A stretch of DNA of 64,000 nucleotides from Oceanobacillus neutriphilus (GTDB lineage: Bacteria > Bacillota > Bacilli > Bacillales > Amphibacillaceae), in contig NZ_BMLW01000014.1 in NCBI RefSeq assembly GCF_014645515.1, positions 62,001-126,000 of the forward strand, in the 5' to 3' direction. The notes beneath the pieces were generated by a model. The model saw only the letters and a list, made by a program, of their open reading frames with translations, was not told the origin of the DNA and ran no database searches. Below, in pieces: positions 22,658 through 32,671 of this stretch (positions are counted from its first letter, which is position 1; every line of letters starts with the position of its first letter). Made by a program: the position numbers and the translations under genes.

Positions 22658-23212
22658 TCACTTGATTCCTTCGTTTTTCAATATATAGCGATAGTGCAAT
22701 TGACCTTCCAATTCAATCTCTTCACAAAAAGCAAAGCCGCATTTTTTAATTACCTTATTGGAGGCTGTATTCTGTGGAAGAATAACCGCATTAACATGTT
22801 TCACATTCGTATTTTCAAACAAATATCTTATCAGCCCTTGAACTGCTTGTGTTGTATACCCTCTATTTCTATAACGCTTTGAAACAGCATAAGCAATTTC
22901 ACGATTTGGTTCATTGAGTCCTTCTTTGATTCCAGTATTACAAAATCCTATGAATTCATTTGTTTCTTTTAAAATCATTCCCAGCTTTAAAAATTCATTC
23001 GTTATTTCAGGACTCGCTTCGATAAACTTTTTATTATCAGGTATCTCATAGTTTTTCAGCCACTCTGCCCGCTGCTCTTTGGTTGAACGCCAATCAGGCA
23101 AAAATTCATACACTTCAGGCTGGGAAGTGAGCTGATAAATGGCTTCCGCATCTTCTGTTAAAAATTCTCGCAGTATAATTTCACCGCAATCAATTGTAAA
23201 TAGCTCTTTCAT
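22658..23212 (-). CDS. GNAT family N-acetyltransferase, RimJ/RimL type
   Basis: 184-residue acetyltransferase of the RimJ/RimL group, which acetylates N-termini of ribosomal or other proteins, or small molecules such as spermidine. The fold is visible: an initial IILREFLTEDAEAIYQLTSQPEVYEF, the acetyl-CoA loop SKRYRNRGYTTQAVQGLIRYLF, and a final SNKVIKKCGFAFCEEI helix-strand. Substrate cannot be told. It is a single gene beside MITE copy 3, and it may be strain-specific. Confidence 0.85.
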   Translation of the reverse strand: MKELFTIDCGEIILREFLTEDAEAIYQLTSQPEVYEFLPDWRSTKEQRAEWLKNYEIPDNKKFIEASPEITNEFLKLGMILKETNEFIGFCNTGIKEGLNEPNREIAYAVSKRYRNRGYTTQAVQGLIRYLFENTNVKHVNAVILPQNTASNKVIKKCGFAFCEEIELEGQLHYRYILKNEGIK

Positions 23213-23363
23213 CTTTTCAGCTCCTTTTCTTTTTAAATGACTATAAATATTTCCTCACAACGTCACTTTATTAAATTATATCTGACGTATATGTGTTAAA
23301 TAAACCTCATAGTCACTTCATAAAAGAAAATGCGTCTGGCAAAAAAAACTTTGTAATTATAAA

Positions 23364-24148
23364 CTCAACTTTCACACCTAAAAAAAATAACCTGCTTATC
23401 ATAGAGACAGGTGTTGATCGTTCCTCCCATCTAGCTCTTGACAAAGCAAAAACTCTATTTAGAAAGAAGGTAACGTGTAAGGCGACCGCTGCGGCGGACC
23501 GCTTTGCTTTCCTAGGGGCATGCTCTTCAGCTAACTTTTGCCAAGAAGAGCACTTGGCAAAAGCGGATCTTCAGATGATGCTAATCCCTCAGGAGTCAAA
23601 ACGGTCCGCCTCCGCTGAAGGGGATTCTATCTATACTGTTTAATACAACGGAGTAAATAGAAATTCAAACAGCAAAGAATTATTTTTTCGTGGTACATAT
23701 AAAAATGACCCGTCACGATTATTTTCTATTCATGAAAGCCATTTCTGATATTTACTATCCATGTTATGCTATGACATAATTTCAATTGCCCAATCAACCA
23801 TTTGAAATGCGAAAATGATCTATTCATCAAGCAAAAAGTGATTATTTCATCCAGTTTCATCAGGATATTATTTCTTTCATTCGCTGTAGAAGCCTAACTG
23901 AGCGCAGACCAACCACGTAGACTCCTATGGGAACAGGGCGAGCTGAAGATCCACTTGAAAAGCGGGTTTCTTTTCAAGTTAGCTGAAGCCGTCCCCATGG
24001 AAAGCGTAGTGGTTGGTCGGAGCGGAGCTATACACAATCTCGATTTCAATAGAAAGATGATTTAACAAAATGCAAGCAGGATAATAGAGAACACGTTCAT
24101 CCTGGAATGGTAAGGTATATATGCTTATTCTTAGGAGCTAAAGTTAAG
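23364..24148 (+). mobile_element. MITE-like element copy 3
   Basis: 785-bp element with ends CTCAACTTTCACAC (23364-23377) and GAGCTAAAGTTAAG (24135-24148), decayed inverted repeats of the copy at 54006-54777. Flanking 7-mers TTATAAA and CTATAAA match at 6 of 7. A left hairpin (about 23482-23622) and a right hairpin (about 23902-24030) flank a ~280-bp AT-rich centre. A 5' open frame of 116 codons over the left arm is not a credible gene. This explains nearly all of the 23213-24266 gap. Confidence 0.85.
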
Positions 24149-24266
24149 CTATAAAGAAATCCAAACAAATTTGAATCCTTCCATATGATTTCAAACTGTT
24201 TGGATTTCTTTATTTTGTGAACATGCAGCTTTAAATTGAACCTTTCAATTATAAACTAGCTTCAAA

Positions 24267-24551
24267 CTAAAAAATTTTATCTTTACTTTTTTCAGCTCGT
24301 ATAATCCGTTGAATGCTCTTTGCTGACAAATAATATCTTTTAGCTAAATCAAGTGTATTTATTCCTGATAGGTAATCATTATAAATATCAGAATTTCTTA
24401 ACTTCAATTCTTTTCGAGTAGAAGTACTTGCTCCCCAGCTTTTTTTATTATCTTGTTTTATCGGGATATAAATATATTCACCATCAATATACTCCTGTAT
24501 CATTGTTATCAACTCAGACGGTAATATATCTTTTATTTTTTTATAGCTCAT
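24267..24551 (-). CDS. CD3324-like small HTH protein
   Basis: 94-residue protein of a family widespread in Firmicutes. The N-terminal part is a conserved SYKKIKDILPSELITMIQEYIDGEYIYIP module. A C-terminal helix-turn-helix of Mor/resolvase type follows (YNDYLSGINTLDLAKRYYLSAKSIQRII). A DNA-binding regulatory role is likely, but the target is unknown. It stands alone between a mobile element and tdk. Confidence 0.75.
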   Translation of the reverse strand: MSYKKIKDILPSELITMIQEYIDGEYIYIPIKQDNKKSWGASTSTRKELKLRNSDIYNDYLSGINTLDLAKRYYLSAKSIQRIIRAEKSKDKIF

Positions 24552-24748
24552 TTTTGCACTCCTAATTAAATTTTTCTAATAGGAAACACAAAGGCTATAT
24601 GTCATTATGCATTAGCCTCTGCTATGCAAAAATAGTGTTCTTTCTCATCAGATCAAACCTCCTAGAACTTACCTATTACAATTATGCTAATATAACAAGA
24701 ACTAAAAGTAAATACTATTCTGACTTTTATTTTAGTATATCTTCATAA

Positions 24749-24780
24749 AAAAACTGCCAAAACATATAATTTCGGCAGTC
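24749..24780 (-). terminator. tdk terminator
   Basis: On the minus strand ACTGCCGAAA pairs with TTTTGGCAGT and is followed by TTTTTTT, directly beyond the tdk stop. Confidence 0.88.
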
Positions 24781-24786
24781 ATTGTA

Positions 24787-25410
24787 TTAACTATTTGTCT
24801 GTGTTGCTGTCTTGCTTTTTATATTTACTTCCGGGCGGTTTGGCACTTCGTGATGGTGGCGGCAGCGCGGTTCATAAGATTCAGAAGCCCCAACTAAAAT
24901 AACAGGGTCATCATAGGATGCCGGTTTGCCGTCAATCAAACGCTGTGTTCTGCTTGCCGGTGACCCGCAGATTGGACAGATTGCATTTAATTTTGTGACG
25001 GATTCAGATAAAGCCATCAGCTGTGGTACAGGCTCAAAAGGCACTCCCCGGAAATCCATATCCAGGCCGGCTACAATAACGCGAATATCTCTGTGGACAA
25101 GCTCCTCAATCACATCAATAACATTATTATCAAAGAATTGCACCTCATCAATAGCGACAATATCTGCATTTGGCTCTATTTCCTCTAAAATTTCTGCTGC
25201 ATCCTGGATAGATTTTGCAATTGTCGTTCTTCCATCATGAGAAACAACTGCTGTTTCATCATAACGATTATCTATCGCCGGTTTAAATACACATACATTT
25301 AAATGCGCATAGGTGGCTCTTCTGACACGGCGTATTAATTCTTCTGATTTTCCGGAAAACATACTTCCGCAAATTAGCTCTACCCACCCGTTTCTCTTCA
25401 TTACATGCAT
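24787..25410 (-). CDS. tdk: Thymidine kinase
   Basis: Type II thymidine kinase (207 residues), salvaging thymidine to dTMP. The P-loop is [14 protein letters not shown] and the catalytic glutamate is in [10 protein letters not shown]. The lasso loop binding thymidine is near [17 protein letters not shown]. Four zinc ligands come from CPICG and the C-terminal CRHHH. The start [15 protein letters not shown] matches the B. subtilis N-terminus and follows GAGGAG by 9 nt. It lies next to rpmE2 and rho as in other bacilli. Confidence 0.97.
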   Translation of the reverse strand: MHVMKRNGWVELICGSMFSGKSEELIRRVRRATYAHLNVCVFKPAIDNRYDETAVVSHDGRTTIAKSIQDAAEILEEIEPNADIVAIDEVQFFDNNVIDVIEELVHRDIRVIVAGLDMDFRGVPFEPVPQLMALSESVTKLNAICPICGSPASRTQRLIDGKPASYDDPVILVGASESYEPRCRHHHEVPNRPEVNIKSKTATQTNS

Positions 25411-25542
25411 TTGGAGAAGCTCCTCTCGCGTTGTGTGAAATAAGTATATTTAGATTGCATTCATTATGTTTATAAATACCAACCATTTATTTAATATTAA
25501 CTGTAATAAATCTTATTTTTCATACTATACCTCAATGAAAAG

Positions 25543-25576
25543 TAAAAAAACAGGCAAAATTAGACATTTTGCCTGT
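25543..25576 (-). terminator. rpmE2 terminator
   Basis: ACAGGCAAAA (25550-25559) pairs with TTTTGCCTGT (25567-25576). Read on the minus strand it ends in TTTTTTT and lies after the L31 gene. Confidence 0.88.
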
Positions 25577-25639
25577 CCTTTAACATTCAATTCCTTACAA
25601 AACCTGCGTTACCCTGCATATCTGCGGGCTATCAGATAA

Positions 25640-25885
25640 TTAGTTAAGGTTATATTTTTTCTTAAAGCGATCCACACGGCCGCCGACTTTGTCAGCTTTT
25701 TGCTTACCAGTGTAGAATGGGTGTGAATCAGAGCTGATTTCAACTTTTAGTAGAGGGTAAGTATTACCATCTTCCCACTCAATTGTTTCGTCTGATCCTT
25801 TTGTTGATCCGCTTAAGAACTTGTAATTCGTGCTAGTATCTAGAAAAACAACTTTTCTGTACTCTGGATGAATATCCTTTTTCAT
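25640..25885 (-). CDS. rpmE2: 50S ribosomal protein L31, type B (zinc-independent)
   Basis: 81-residue L31 of the large ribosomal subunit. It has no cysteines, so it lacks the CxxC zinc site of the type A protein and matches the type B family (B. subtilis YtiA) with [15 protein letters not shown] and [10 protein letters not shown]. In B. subtilis the rho-adjacent position holds the zinc-binding type A gene rpmE, and the type B gene is elsewhere under Zur. No Zur operator is evident here, so this copy may be the housekeeping L31. Confidence 0.95.
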   Translation of the reverse strand: MKKDIHPEYRKVVFLDTSTNYKFLSGSTKGSDETIEWEDGNTYPLLKVEISSDSHPFYTGKQKADKVGGRVDRFKKKYNLN

Positions 25886-26058
25886 GTTCTTCCACTCCTT
25901 TTTGCCCTGAATCCCTTGGAAACAGAGTTATTCTAAGAGCCGTATGAGATGCAAATGCACCCTACCTAAACTCACATAGAAAGATTATAACAGTGTATGG
26001 AATGAAATGCAATAGCAGTTAATAACAAAAGATAAGTTAAATAACTTTACCTGTCGAA

Positions 26059-27345
26059 TTAACTTTTACGATTCATTCCTTTACGCTTCATTTCCTCGTC
26101 CATCAGCTGTAAAAATTCTTCATTATTCTTAGAATGTTTCAGACGTTTTAAGAAGCGTTCTAAGAAGTCATTGGAATCCTGCATTGTTTTACGCAGAAGC
26201 CACATTTTGTCCAGATGTTCTTTGTCTACCAGAAGCTCTTCTTTCCGGGTTCCTGAACGCAGGATATCGATCGCAGGGAAAATCCGGCGGTCTGCAAGAT
26301 GACGACTTAAGTGCAGCTCCATATTCCCTGTCCCTTTAAATTCTTCATAAATCACGTCATCCATCCGTGAGCCTGTATCTACTAACGCCGTAGCCAAGAT
26401 GGTAAAGCTTCCGCCCTCTTCAATATTTCTGGCCGCTCCAAAGAAGCGCTTTGGACGGTGGAATGCTGCCGGATCAATACCCCCTGATAATGTACGGCCG
26501 CTTGGTGGAATAACTAAGTTATACGCACGGGCTAAACGTGTAATACTATCCATTAAAACGATGACATCACGCTTATGTTCTACCAGACGCATCGCACGCT
26601 CCAAAACGAGCTCAGACACTTTAATATGACTTTCAGGAACTTCATCAAATGTAGAAGAAACAACATCTACATCCGGGCCTACGGAACGCTCAATATCTGT
26701 TACTTCCTCCGGGCGTTCATCCACCAGTAAAATAATCAGCTTGGCCTGCGGATGGTTTTGAGAAATGCTGTTTGCAATTTCTTTAATTAACATCGTCTTA
26801 CCGGCTTTTGGAGGGGCAACAACTAAACCACGCTGCCCGAAGCCGACCGGAGTCATTAAATCCATAATACGTGTTGATAATTGATTTGTTTCTGTTTCTA
26901 ATTTAATCGGTCTGTTTGGATAAAGTGCAGTCAATGCAGGAAAATGCACGCGTTCTTTGGATGAATCCGGATCTGAATCATTTACCGCATCTACATGCAA
27001 TAGACCGTAATAGCGTTCGTTTTCTTTCGGAGGACGTACCTTACCGGATACTTTATCTCCATTCCTTAAATCAAAACGACGGATTTGCGAAGCAGAGATA
27101 TAGATGTCTTCTGCACTTGGAGAATAATTAATTGGACGCAGGAATCCAAATCCTTCAGAAGGAATAATTTCTAAAATTCCATCCATAAATAAAAATCCAT
27201 CTTTTTCTGCCTGTGCTTTTAATATTGCAAATATTAACTCTTTCTTTGTCAATTTTGCATAATAAGAAATCTTATAGTCTTTTGCAAGTGTATAAATCTC
27301 TTTTAATGTCATTGTCTCTAAACTAGAGATTGTCAGTGTTGCCAT
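26059..27345 (-). CDS. rho: Transcription termination factor Rho
   Basis: Hexameric RNA-dependent ATPase/helicase that ends untranslated transcription. The N-terminal helical region and the cold-shock-like RNA-binding domain (GILEIIPSEGFGFLRP, about 55-130) precede the ATPase domain with Walker A VVAPPKAGKTMLIKE and Walker B IVLMDSITRLARAYN. 428 residues, the same as B. subtilis Rho. It is followed by rpmE2 and preceded by a 1-kb gap where B. subtilis has glpX. Confidence 0.98.
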   Translation of the reverse strand: MATLTISSLETMTLKEIYTLAKDYKISYYAKLTKKELIFAILKAQAEKDGFLFMDGILEIIPSEGFGFLRPINYSPSAEDIYISASQIRRFDLRNGDKVSGKVRPPKENERYYGLLHVDAVNDSDPDSSKERVHFPALTALYPNRPIKLETETNQLSTRIMDLMTPVGFGQRGLVVAPPKAGKTMLIKEIANSISQNHPQAKLIILLVDERPEEVTDIERSVGPDVDVVSSTFDEVPESHIKVSELVLERAMRLVEHKRDVIVLMDSITRLARAYNLVIPPSGRTLSGGIDPAAFHRPKRFFGAARNIEEGGSFTILATALVDTGSRMDDVIYEEFKGTGNMELHLSRHLADRRIFPAIDILRSGTRKEELLVDKEHLDKMWLLRKTMQDSNDFLERFLKRLKHSKNNEEFLQLMDEEMKRKGMNRKS

Positions 27346-28415
27346 TAAATCACCACGCCTGTTCTAGGTTCTTTTAAATATTTCTAACGGGACAAACAGC
27401 CCCCTCACGTCCGAATGGACCTGTATTTCTGTAAAAATTTTTGAGTATATTGTCTCCTGTCAAATCATTTTCAACAGAATGCGAACGGATACTATTAAAC
27501 TGAGCCCTGTTTCGGAGAATGCAATATCCTTTTACGAAACAGTCTTCTATTTTCTATAACAATAAATAGTTTGTTTACATATCATTATCATACCTTTAAT
27601 TCAGCAATCATTCATTTTTGTATACGCTTCATTAAATTCTACCTCAAAAGGATTTAGTTAAAGAAAATAATTCACAAATAGGGTATTTATCTTTCTTTAT
27701 TGTGGAAATGATATGTATTTAGTGTATTGGTTTCAACATCTTACTGAATGCTTTATTTACATCTACCAAATCCTTAATTTTAGAAACACTTTTTTATAGC
27801 TGTATTCAAAACTGATTGCCTTGTATACGGAAGGAAATACTAAGAAGAGTTGCCTTGTTCAACAGAAGCAATTTAGAAGCTGTCAACTTTATTAATACAT
27901 CTGACAACGCATTTTATATCATGAAGCCCGAAACTCCTTATTATATGGGATAAGGTATCTTTGCACTATAAAGCTCCTTTTTATATTTTGCTGTCAGCCG
28001 TCTGATTAAATCGCTTATCTTTATTAAACATCTATTATCATACTCTTTTACGAATAAAGATTCAATAGACTTTTTTGTCAAAAATAGAGGAATTTTATCT
28101 CATGTTGTAAAAATCTTTTAAACACCGCCTGAAGTTTTAAAAAACTTTAATCATATACAGTGTTTTCGAGAATTATTGAGGTTACTTGAAGATAGGACGT
28201 GCTTTTTTAGTAAGAGGTTTTAAAAAGATGCAGGAAAATGACACACCTATATCAAAGAAGCTGACAAGCCATCCATATGCCCTCAAAAAATGCTATATAA
28301 TAAAAGAGAAGGAACAATCTTCTCTTTTATTATATACATGTATTCTAAAGAGGATGCTTAAAAATCACGACAAAAGGATATTCTGATCTTTTGTCTGTCT
28401 TTTCAAACGCACTCT
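27346..28415. other. 1.07-kb AT-rich non-coding gap between murA and rho
   Basis: No convincing coding frame on either strand. A plus-strand frame at 28186-28386 has no family features and overlaps the murA terminator. B. subtilis has glpX (ywjI) here, but I see no remnant of that protein. The rho-proximal 150 nt should contain the rho promoter and leader. The rest looks like decayed or spacer sequence. Confidence 0.6.
28297..28333. terminator. murA terminator
   Basis: A 15-bp stem, ATAATAAAAGAGAAG with CTTCTCTTTTATTAT, lies about 80 nt beyond the murA stop. A second, weaker hairpin (GACAAAAGGAT / ATCTTTTGTC) lies at 28369-28396, closer to the gene. Either could end transcription. Confidence 0.7.
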
Positions 28416-29702
28416 TTAAGTATGCTGATCCTGGTAAATTTCTGATTCAGACATTTCTTCTCTCCAGATAGAAGCTCCCAGGGAAGAAAGCTTATCCGTT
28501 AAGTTTTCATAGCCGCGGTCAATATGATCCAACCCGGTAATCTCGGTTACTCCATTTGCAAGCAGGCCGGCTATCACAAGTGCTGCTCCGGCACGGAGAT
28601 CACTTGCTTTCACTTTAGCGCCTTCTAATTGTACCGGTCCAGAAACTATTACAGATCCGCCCTCCACTTTAATTTCAGCATTCATCCGGCGAAGTTCATC
28701 AATATGCTTCAAACGCGCAGAATAAATCGTATCGATAATTACACCTGAATGGTTTGCCTGGGTTAATAATGTCGTTAGCGGCTGCTGCAAATCAGTCGGA
28801 AAGCCTGGATAAACCAGGGTCTTAATATCCACGCTATTTAAAGACTTATTTTTGGCAACATACAATTGATCATTGTGAGATTCAATATTAACATTCATTT
28901 CCCGTAATTTAGCAATTAAAGACTCCATATGCTGTGGAATAACATTGTCGATGACAATTTCTTTCCCCATTGCAGCAGCTGCAATAGCATAGGTGCCTGC
29001 TTCAATACGGTCAGGAATAATGGTATGCGTACAACCATGTAAAGAAGGAACTCCATCAATGCGGATGACATCCGTTCCGACACCTTTAATCTTCGCACCC
29101 ATATTTGTTAATAATGTTGCAACATCAATAATCTCAGGTTCTTTTGCAGCATTTTCAATAATTGTTTGTCCTTTTGCCTTTACTGCTGCAAGCATAATAT
29201 TGATGGTAGCGCCGACGCTGACGACATCCAGATAAATTCGTGCACCGCGAAGCTCTTTTGCACGTAAATAGATAGCTCCCTGCTCATTTGTTACTTCTGC
29301 ACCAAGCGCTTCAAAGCCTTTAATATGCTGGTCAATTGGACGTGGGCCTAAATAACACCCGCCAGGTAAACCAATGACTGCTTTATTAAATTTTCCAAGC
29401 ATGGCACCCATGAAATAATAGGATGCACGCAATTTCTTGACTCTTCCGTTTGGCAACGGCATGGCAATCATCTTTTCTGGATGAATCGTCATATCCTGAC
29501 CATCCCGGTATACTGTTCCACCAATTTCTTCTAATAGAGCACCCAATGTGTCTACATCAGAAATATCCGGCAATCCTTCAATTGTCACTGTGGAATCTGC
29601 AAGAATAGCTGCAGGCAATAGTGCCACTGCGCTATTTTTCGCACCGCTGATGTGAACTTCTCCAGACAGTTCATGCCCACCCTCAATTAATAACTTTTGC
29701 AT
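28416..29702 (-). CDS. murA: UDP-N-acetylglucosamine 1-carboxyvinyltransferase
   Basis: First committed step of peptidoglycan synthesis: transfers enolpyruvate from PEP to UDP-GlcNAc in the cytoplasm, and is the fosfomycin target. The active-site Cys116 is in [12 protein letters not shown]. The EPSP-synthase-like double domain is complete at 428 residues. The neighbours (tal, fbaA, rho) are those of B. subtilis murAB (murZ), the second MurA paralogue. The usual murAA near the atp operon would be outside the window. Confidence 0.95.
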   Translation of the reverse strand: MQKLLIEGGHELSGEVHISGAKNSAVALLPAAILADSTVTIEGLPDISDVDTLGALLEEIGGTVYRDGQDMTIHPEKMIAMPLPNGRVKKLRASYYFMGAMLGKFNKAVIGLPGGCYLGPRPIDQHIKGFEALGAEVTNEQGAIYLRAKELRGARIYLDVVSVGATINIMLAAVKAKGQTIIENAAKEPEIIDVATLLTNMGAKIKGVGTDVIRIDGVPSLHGCTHTIIPDRIEAGTYAIAAAAMGKEIVIDNVIPQHMESLIAKLREMNVNIESHNDQLYVAKNKSLNSVDIKTLVYPGFPTDLQQPLTTLLTQANHSGVIIDTIYSARLKHIDELRRMNAEIKVEGGSVIVSGPVQLEGAKVKASDLRAGAALVIAGLLANGVTEITGLDHIDRGYENLTDKLSSLGASIWREEMSESEIYQDQHT

Positions 29703-29826
29703 GTAAAAACCTCGTTCCTATGGAAGTTATACTCCACAAGCTGTTTTGTTTATTCAGCTTTAGCTGCATATTCTTTCATTTTTTAAACCTTGTCTTATTG
29801 TCTGCCGTTTTTTCTGCTCTATACAA

Positions 29827-30468
29827 TTATTTTTGTTTATTCCAATCTGCCAGGAATTTTTCAATTCCCTGATCAGTTAATGGATGTTTTACTAACGACG
29901 ACAGGACATTAAACGGAATCGTTGCAATATGCGCACCATTTAACGCAGCGTCTGTTACATGAATTGGATGACGGATAGATGCAGCGATAATTTCAGTCTG
30001 GATAGAATGACGGTCAAAGATTGCAGCAACATTTGCGATCAATTCCATGCCGTCTTGTCCAATGTCATCCAATCTTCCTAAGAATGGGGATACATATGTC
30101 GCTCCGGCTCTTGCTGCAAGTAAAGCCTGGTTAGCATTAAAAATTAATGTTACGTTTGTTTTAATATTTAAGTCACTAAATGCTTTAACCGCTTTCAAAC
30201 CTTCAAGGGTCATAGGAACCTTTACAGTAATATTCGGCGCGATCGCTGCAAGCTCTTTACCTTCTTCAATCATACCTTCTGCGTCTTCAGAAATAACCTC
30301 TGCACTGACAGATCCTGAAACTTCTTCTGTGATTTCACGCAGGCGGTCATGAAAAGAAACGCCTTCTTTAGCCACCAGACTTGGATTGGTTGTAACACCT
30401 GCCAAAATTCCCAGCTTATTCGCTTCTCTGATATCTTCAATATTAGCTGTGTCGATAAAAAATTTCAT
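29827..30468 (-). CDS. tal: Transaldolase (fructose-6-phosphate aldolase-like family)
   Basis: Class I aldolase of the pentose phosphate pathway, moving a dihydroxyacetone unit between sugar phosphates. The Schiff-base lysine is in NITVKVPMT and the ATG start gives [33 protein letters not shown] start at 30468, 8 nt after GGGAGG, giving 213 residues, the short TalC-type form. An extension to 30510 is unlikely. It corresponds to B. subtilis ywjH and lies downstream of fbaA. Confidence 0.95.
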   Translation of the reverse strand: MKFFIDTANIEDIREANKLGILAGVTTNPSLVAKEGVSFHDRLREITEEVSGSVSAEVISEDAEGMIEEGKELAAIAPNITVKVPMTLEGLKAVKAFSDLNIKTNVTLIFNANQALLAARAGATYVSPFLGRLDDIGQDGMELIANVAAIFDRHSIQTEIIAASIRHPIHVTDAALNGAHIATIPFNVLSSLVKHPLTDQGIEKFLADWNKQK

Positions 30469-30602
30469 TAAGATTACCTCCCCGAGATTTTGTAACAAAA
30501 GCTGTACCAATGGTACAGCTTTTGCTGAATATATATTTGTTAGATGTAGCTAAAAAATTAATCTCTTCAGCCCTTTTTAACATACATTTTTAATAAAATC
30601 AA

Positions 30603-31457
30603 TTACGCGTTATTGGAAGAACCAAATTCACGCATTTTACCAATTACTGTTTCTTTAATAGCTGCAGTTCCTGGTCCTAAATATTTACGTGGATCATATA
30701 AATCAGGTTTTGCTGCTAATGTTTCACGAATTGCTTTTGTCTGTGAAATTTGATTTTCTGTGTTCACGTTAATTTTAGCAGTTCCTAAAGAAATTGCTTT
30801 TTGAATATCTTTTGTAGGAATACCAGTACCGCCGTGAAGCACTAATGGTACATTTACCAGATCTAAAATTTCTTTCATTTCAGTGAACCCTAAGTTCGGC
30901 TCTCCCTGATATGGACCATGAACAGAACCTAAAGCCGGAGCTAAACAATCAACTTCTGCTTCCTTAACAAGACGTGCACATTCTTCTTTGTCTGCATAGT
31001 TGATACCGCCGATAACACCATCTTCTTCGCCGCCTACAGTACCAACTTCTGCTTCAACAGATACACCATTGATATGAGCAAGTTCAACCACTTTCTGTGT
31101 TACAGCGATATTCTCGTCAATCGGTGAATGAGATCCGTCAATCATAACAGAAGTAAATCCTGCATGGATTGCTTCTGCACAGCTTTTAAAGCTTGATCCG
31201 TGATCTAAGTGGATTGCTACAGGCACAGTCGTCCCATAAGAATCCATTAAAGATTTAACCATAGCAACTACAACATTATAGCCGCCCATATATTTTCCAG
31301 CACCTTCAGAAACACCAAGAATTACTGGTGACTTTTCTTCTTGAGCCGCTTGGAGAATAGCTTGGATATATTCCAGGTTGTTGATATTAAACTGACCTAC
31401 TGCATATCCATTCTCTTTTCCTTTTTCAAGCATTTCCTTCATTGATACTAAAGGCAT
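30603..31457 (-). CDS. fbaA: Fructose-bisphosphate aldolase, class II
   Basis: Zinc-dependent glycolytic and gluconeogenic aldolase. Metal ligands are in [25 protein letters not shown] and [11 protein letters not shown]. The phosphate loop NVNTENQ is intact. The start is the ATG at 31457 ([10 protein letters not shown]), 8 nt after AAGGAGG, giving 285 residues as in B. subtilis FbaA. The frame extending to 31487 is not needed. Position beside spo0F is conserved. Confidence 0.97.
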   Translation of the reverse strand: MPLVSMKEMLEKGKENGYAVGQFNINNLEYIQAILQAAQEEKSPVILGVSEGAGKYMGGYNVVVAMVKSLMDSYGTTVPVAIHLDHGSSFKSCAEAIHAGFTSVMIDGSHSPIDENIAVTQKVVELAHINGVSVEAEVGTVGGEEDGVIGGINYADKEECARLVKEAEVDCLAPALGSVHGPYQGEPNLGFTEMKEILDLVNVPLVLHGGTGIPTKDIQKAISLGTAKINVNTENQISQTKAIRETLAAKPDLYDPRKYLGPGTAAIKETVIGKMREFGSSNNA

Positions 31458-31563
31458 ACCAAGTTCCTCCTTCAAATTCATCCGCATGATGAATCACTGA
31501 CAATATTCATTACAATATAAGAATACCAATTTCATGACTTTATCGCAACAAAGTAGCAGCGAA

Positions 31564-31929
31564 TCATTCTTTTTTCTTCAAAATTTCTTCGACAATGTGA
31601 CATAGTTTTGCAACATTGAAAGGTTTAGAAATGATTTTTTCAGGTAAATCTTCCCCTATTTCCTGTTTTGCAACTTCCGGCAAACCGCTAATGACGACAA
31701 TTTTTGTTTTTATCTTCATTTGTTTGATTTTTTGTATAACAATATTTCCGTTATAAACAGGAATATGATAATCCAGAATTACTAAATCGTAAGGAGATTT
31801 TGATAAATATTCTATCGCTTCTTTTCCGTTCTCTGCAAGAGAAGTACAATATCCGGCTGACTGAAAAACTTCTTGAAGCAACATACGAATTCCTATTTGA
31901 TCATCCACAATAAGGATTGATTGGCTCAT
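31564..31929 (-). CDS. spo0F: Sporulation phosphorelay protein Spo0F
   Basis: Single-domain response regulator that takes phosphate from the sporulation kinases and passes it to Spo0B and so to Spo0A. The acidic pocket Asp9-Asp10, phospho-acceptor Asp53 (VILDYHIP), switch Ser81 and Lys102 (SKPFN) are present. 121 residues, against 124 in B. subtilis. The beta4-alpha4 region reads VVISGLPEVAKQE, where B. subtilis has IIMTAYGELDM, so a kinase/Spo0B-facing surface differs. The GGAGGAGGG ribosome binding site is very strong. Confidence 0.9.
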   Translation of the reverse strand: MSQSILIVDDQIGIRMLLQEVFQSAGYCTSLAENGKEAIEYLSKSPYDLVILDYHIPVYNGNIVIQKIKQMKIKTKIVVISGLPEVAKQEIGEDLPEKIISKPFNVAKLCHIVEEILKKKE

Positions 31930-32671
31930 ACTTACCCTCCTCCGATATATTTAATTTTTTGTTTAAATTTAAATTTCGATAGTATTTATTTAAATTCCTG
32001 CTTATTGATTTGGAATCGTTATTTTTGCCTTCCTTTCGGGAAGAAGGTCTCACAACTAAAGTCGCAAGGTCCTGGTGTTTTATCCTTACTTAATCCCTAT
32101 AAATATGAAGGCTGAACGCTCTCAGGTTTTCCAGGCTTTCGCAGGCAGGGCGGCTGATTTCACCATTATTTTCCTGTTTTTTAACTGCTTCCCTCTTTCT
32201 TCTTCTACAAATTCAACAGAGCAGGCCCAGTTTAGCAAGCTTCTGTTTAGAAGTTTTGATTACAAGCTATGCCGATGAAACTGCCGTTTTCCTGGTACAC
32301 CTCAACCATACTTTAGCATATGTCGCAAGCATTGTTCATCTATTTTGGAGCGGTAAGAAGTTTTCAAATTACCTATGTTTATTTTCGAAACAGCTTATAC
32401 CGCTTTCCTGTTAAATGTCATTTATCCAGCATCTTCCCTGCCATTAAAAGTATGATAGCTGTTCCAGATCCAATACAGTAATCTTTGTTCAGTTATACTT
32501 CCTTCCAAAATTTTGGTGTATCTGTAACTCTTTAAAAATCACAAAAAGAGACAGCTTTTTTCTCTCTGCCTCTTCAAGTATTTCCTTGCATCAGATTGAT
32601 CGCAGCATAACTGGCTGCTAAGAATAGATAATATTTTTAGTGTTAAAAGCCCCGCTGAATAATGCTTCACT
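31930..32671. other. 742-nt gap upstream of spo0F with possible sigma-H promoter
   Basis: On the minus strand AGGAATT (31993-31999) followed after 15 nt by GAAAT (31973-31977) resembles a sigma-H promoter about 50 nt before the spo0F ATG, as expected for this gene but weak. Hairpin-forming, GC-richer sequence at about 32030-32175 (for example CCTTCCTTTCGGGAAGAAGG) matches no riboswitch class I know. Around 32550-32575 a stem with a T-run may terminate the upstream AAA+ operon. No credible gene is present. Confidence 0.45.

Noticed and set aside
23293-23643. 116-codon plus-strand frame at MITE copy 3
   Set aside because: It runs from flanking sequence through the element end and hairpin arm. 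The equivalent regions of the other copies have no conserved frame.
28186-28386. Plus-strand 66-codon frame in the murA-rho gap
   Set aside because: No ribosome binding site of quality and no family features, and its 3' part is the murA terminator hairpin.
32030-32175. Possible riboswitch upstream of spo0F
   Set aside because: The region can fold, but I could not match it to the c-di-GMP, c-di-AMP, TPP, SAM, yybP-ykoY or ZTP consensus. A covariance-model search would settle it.
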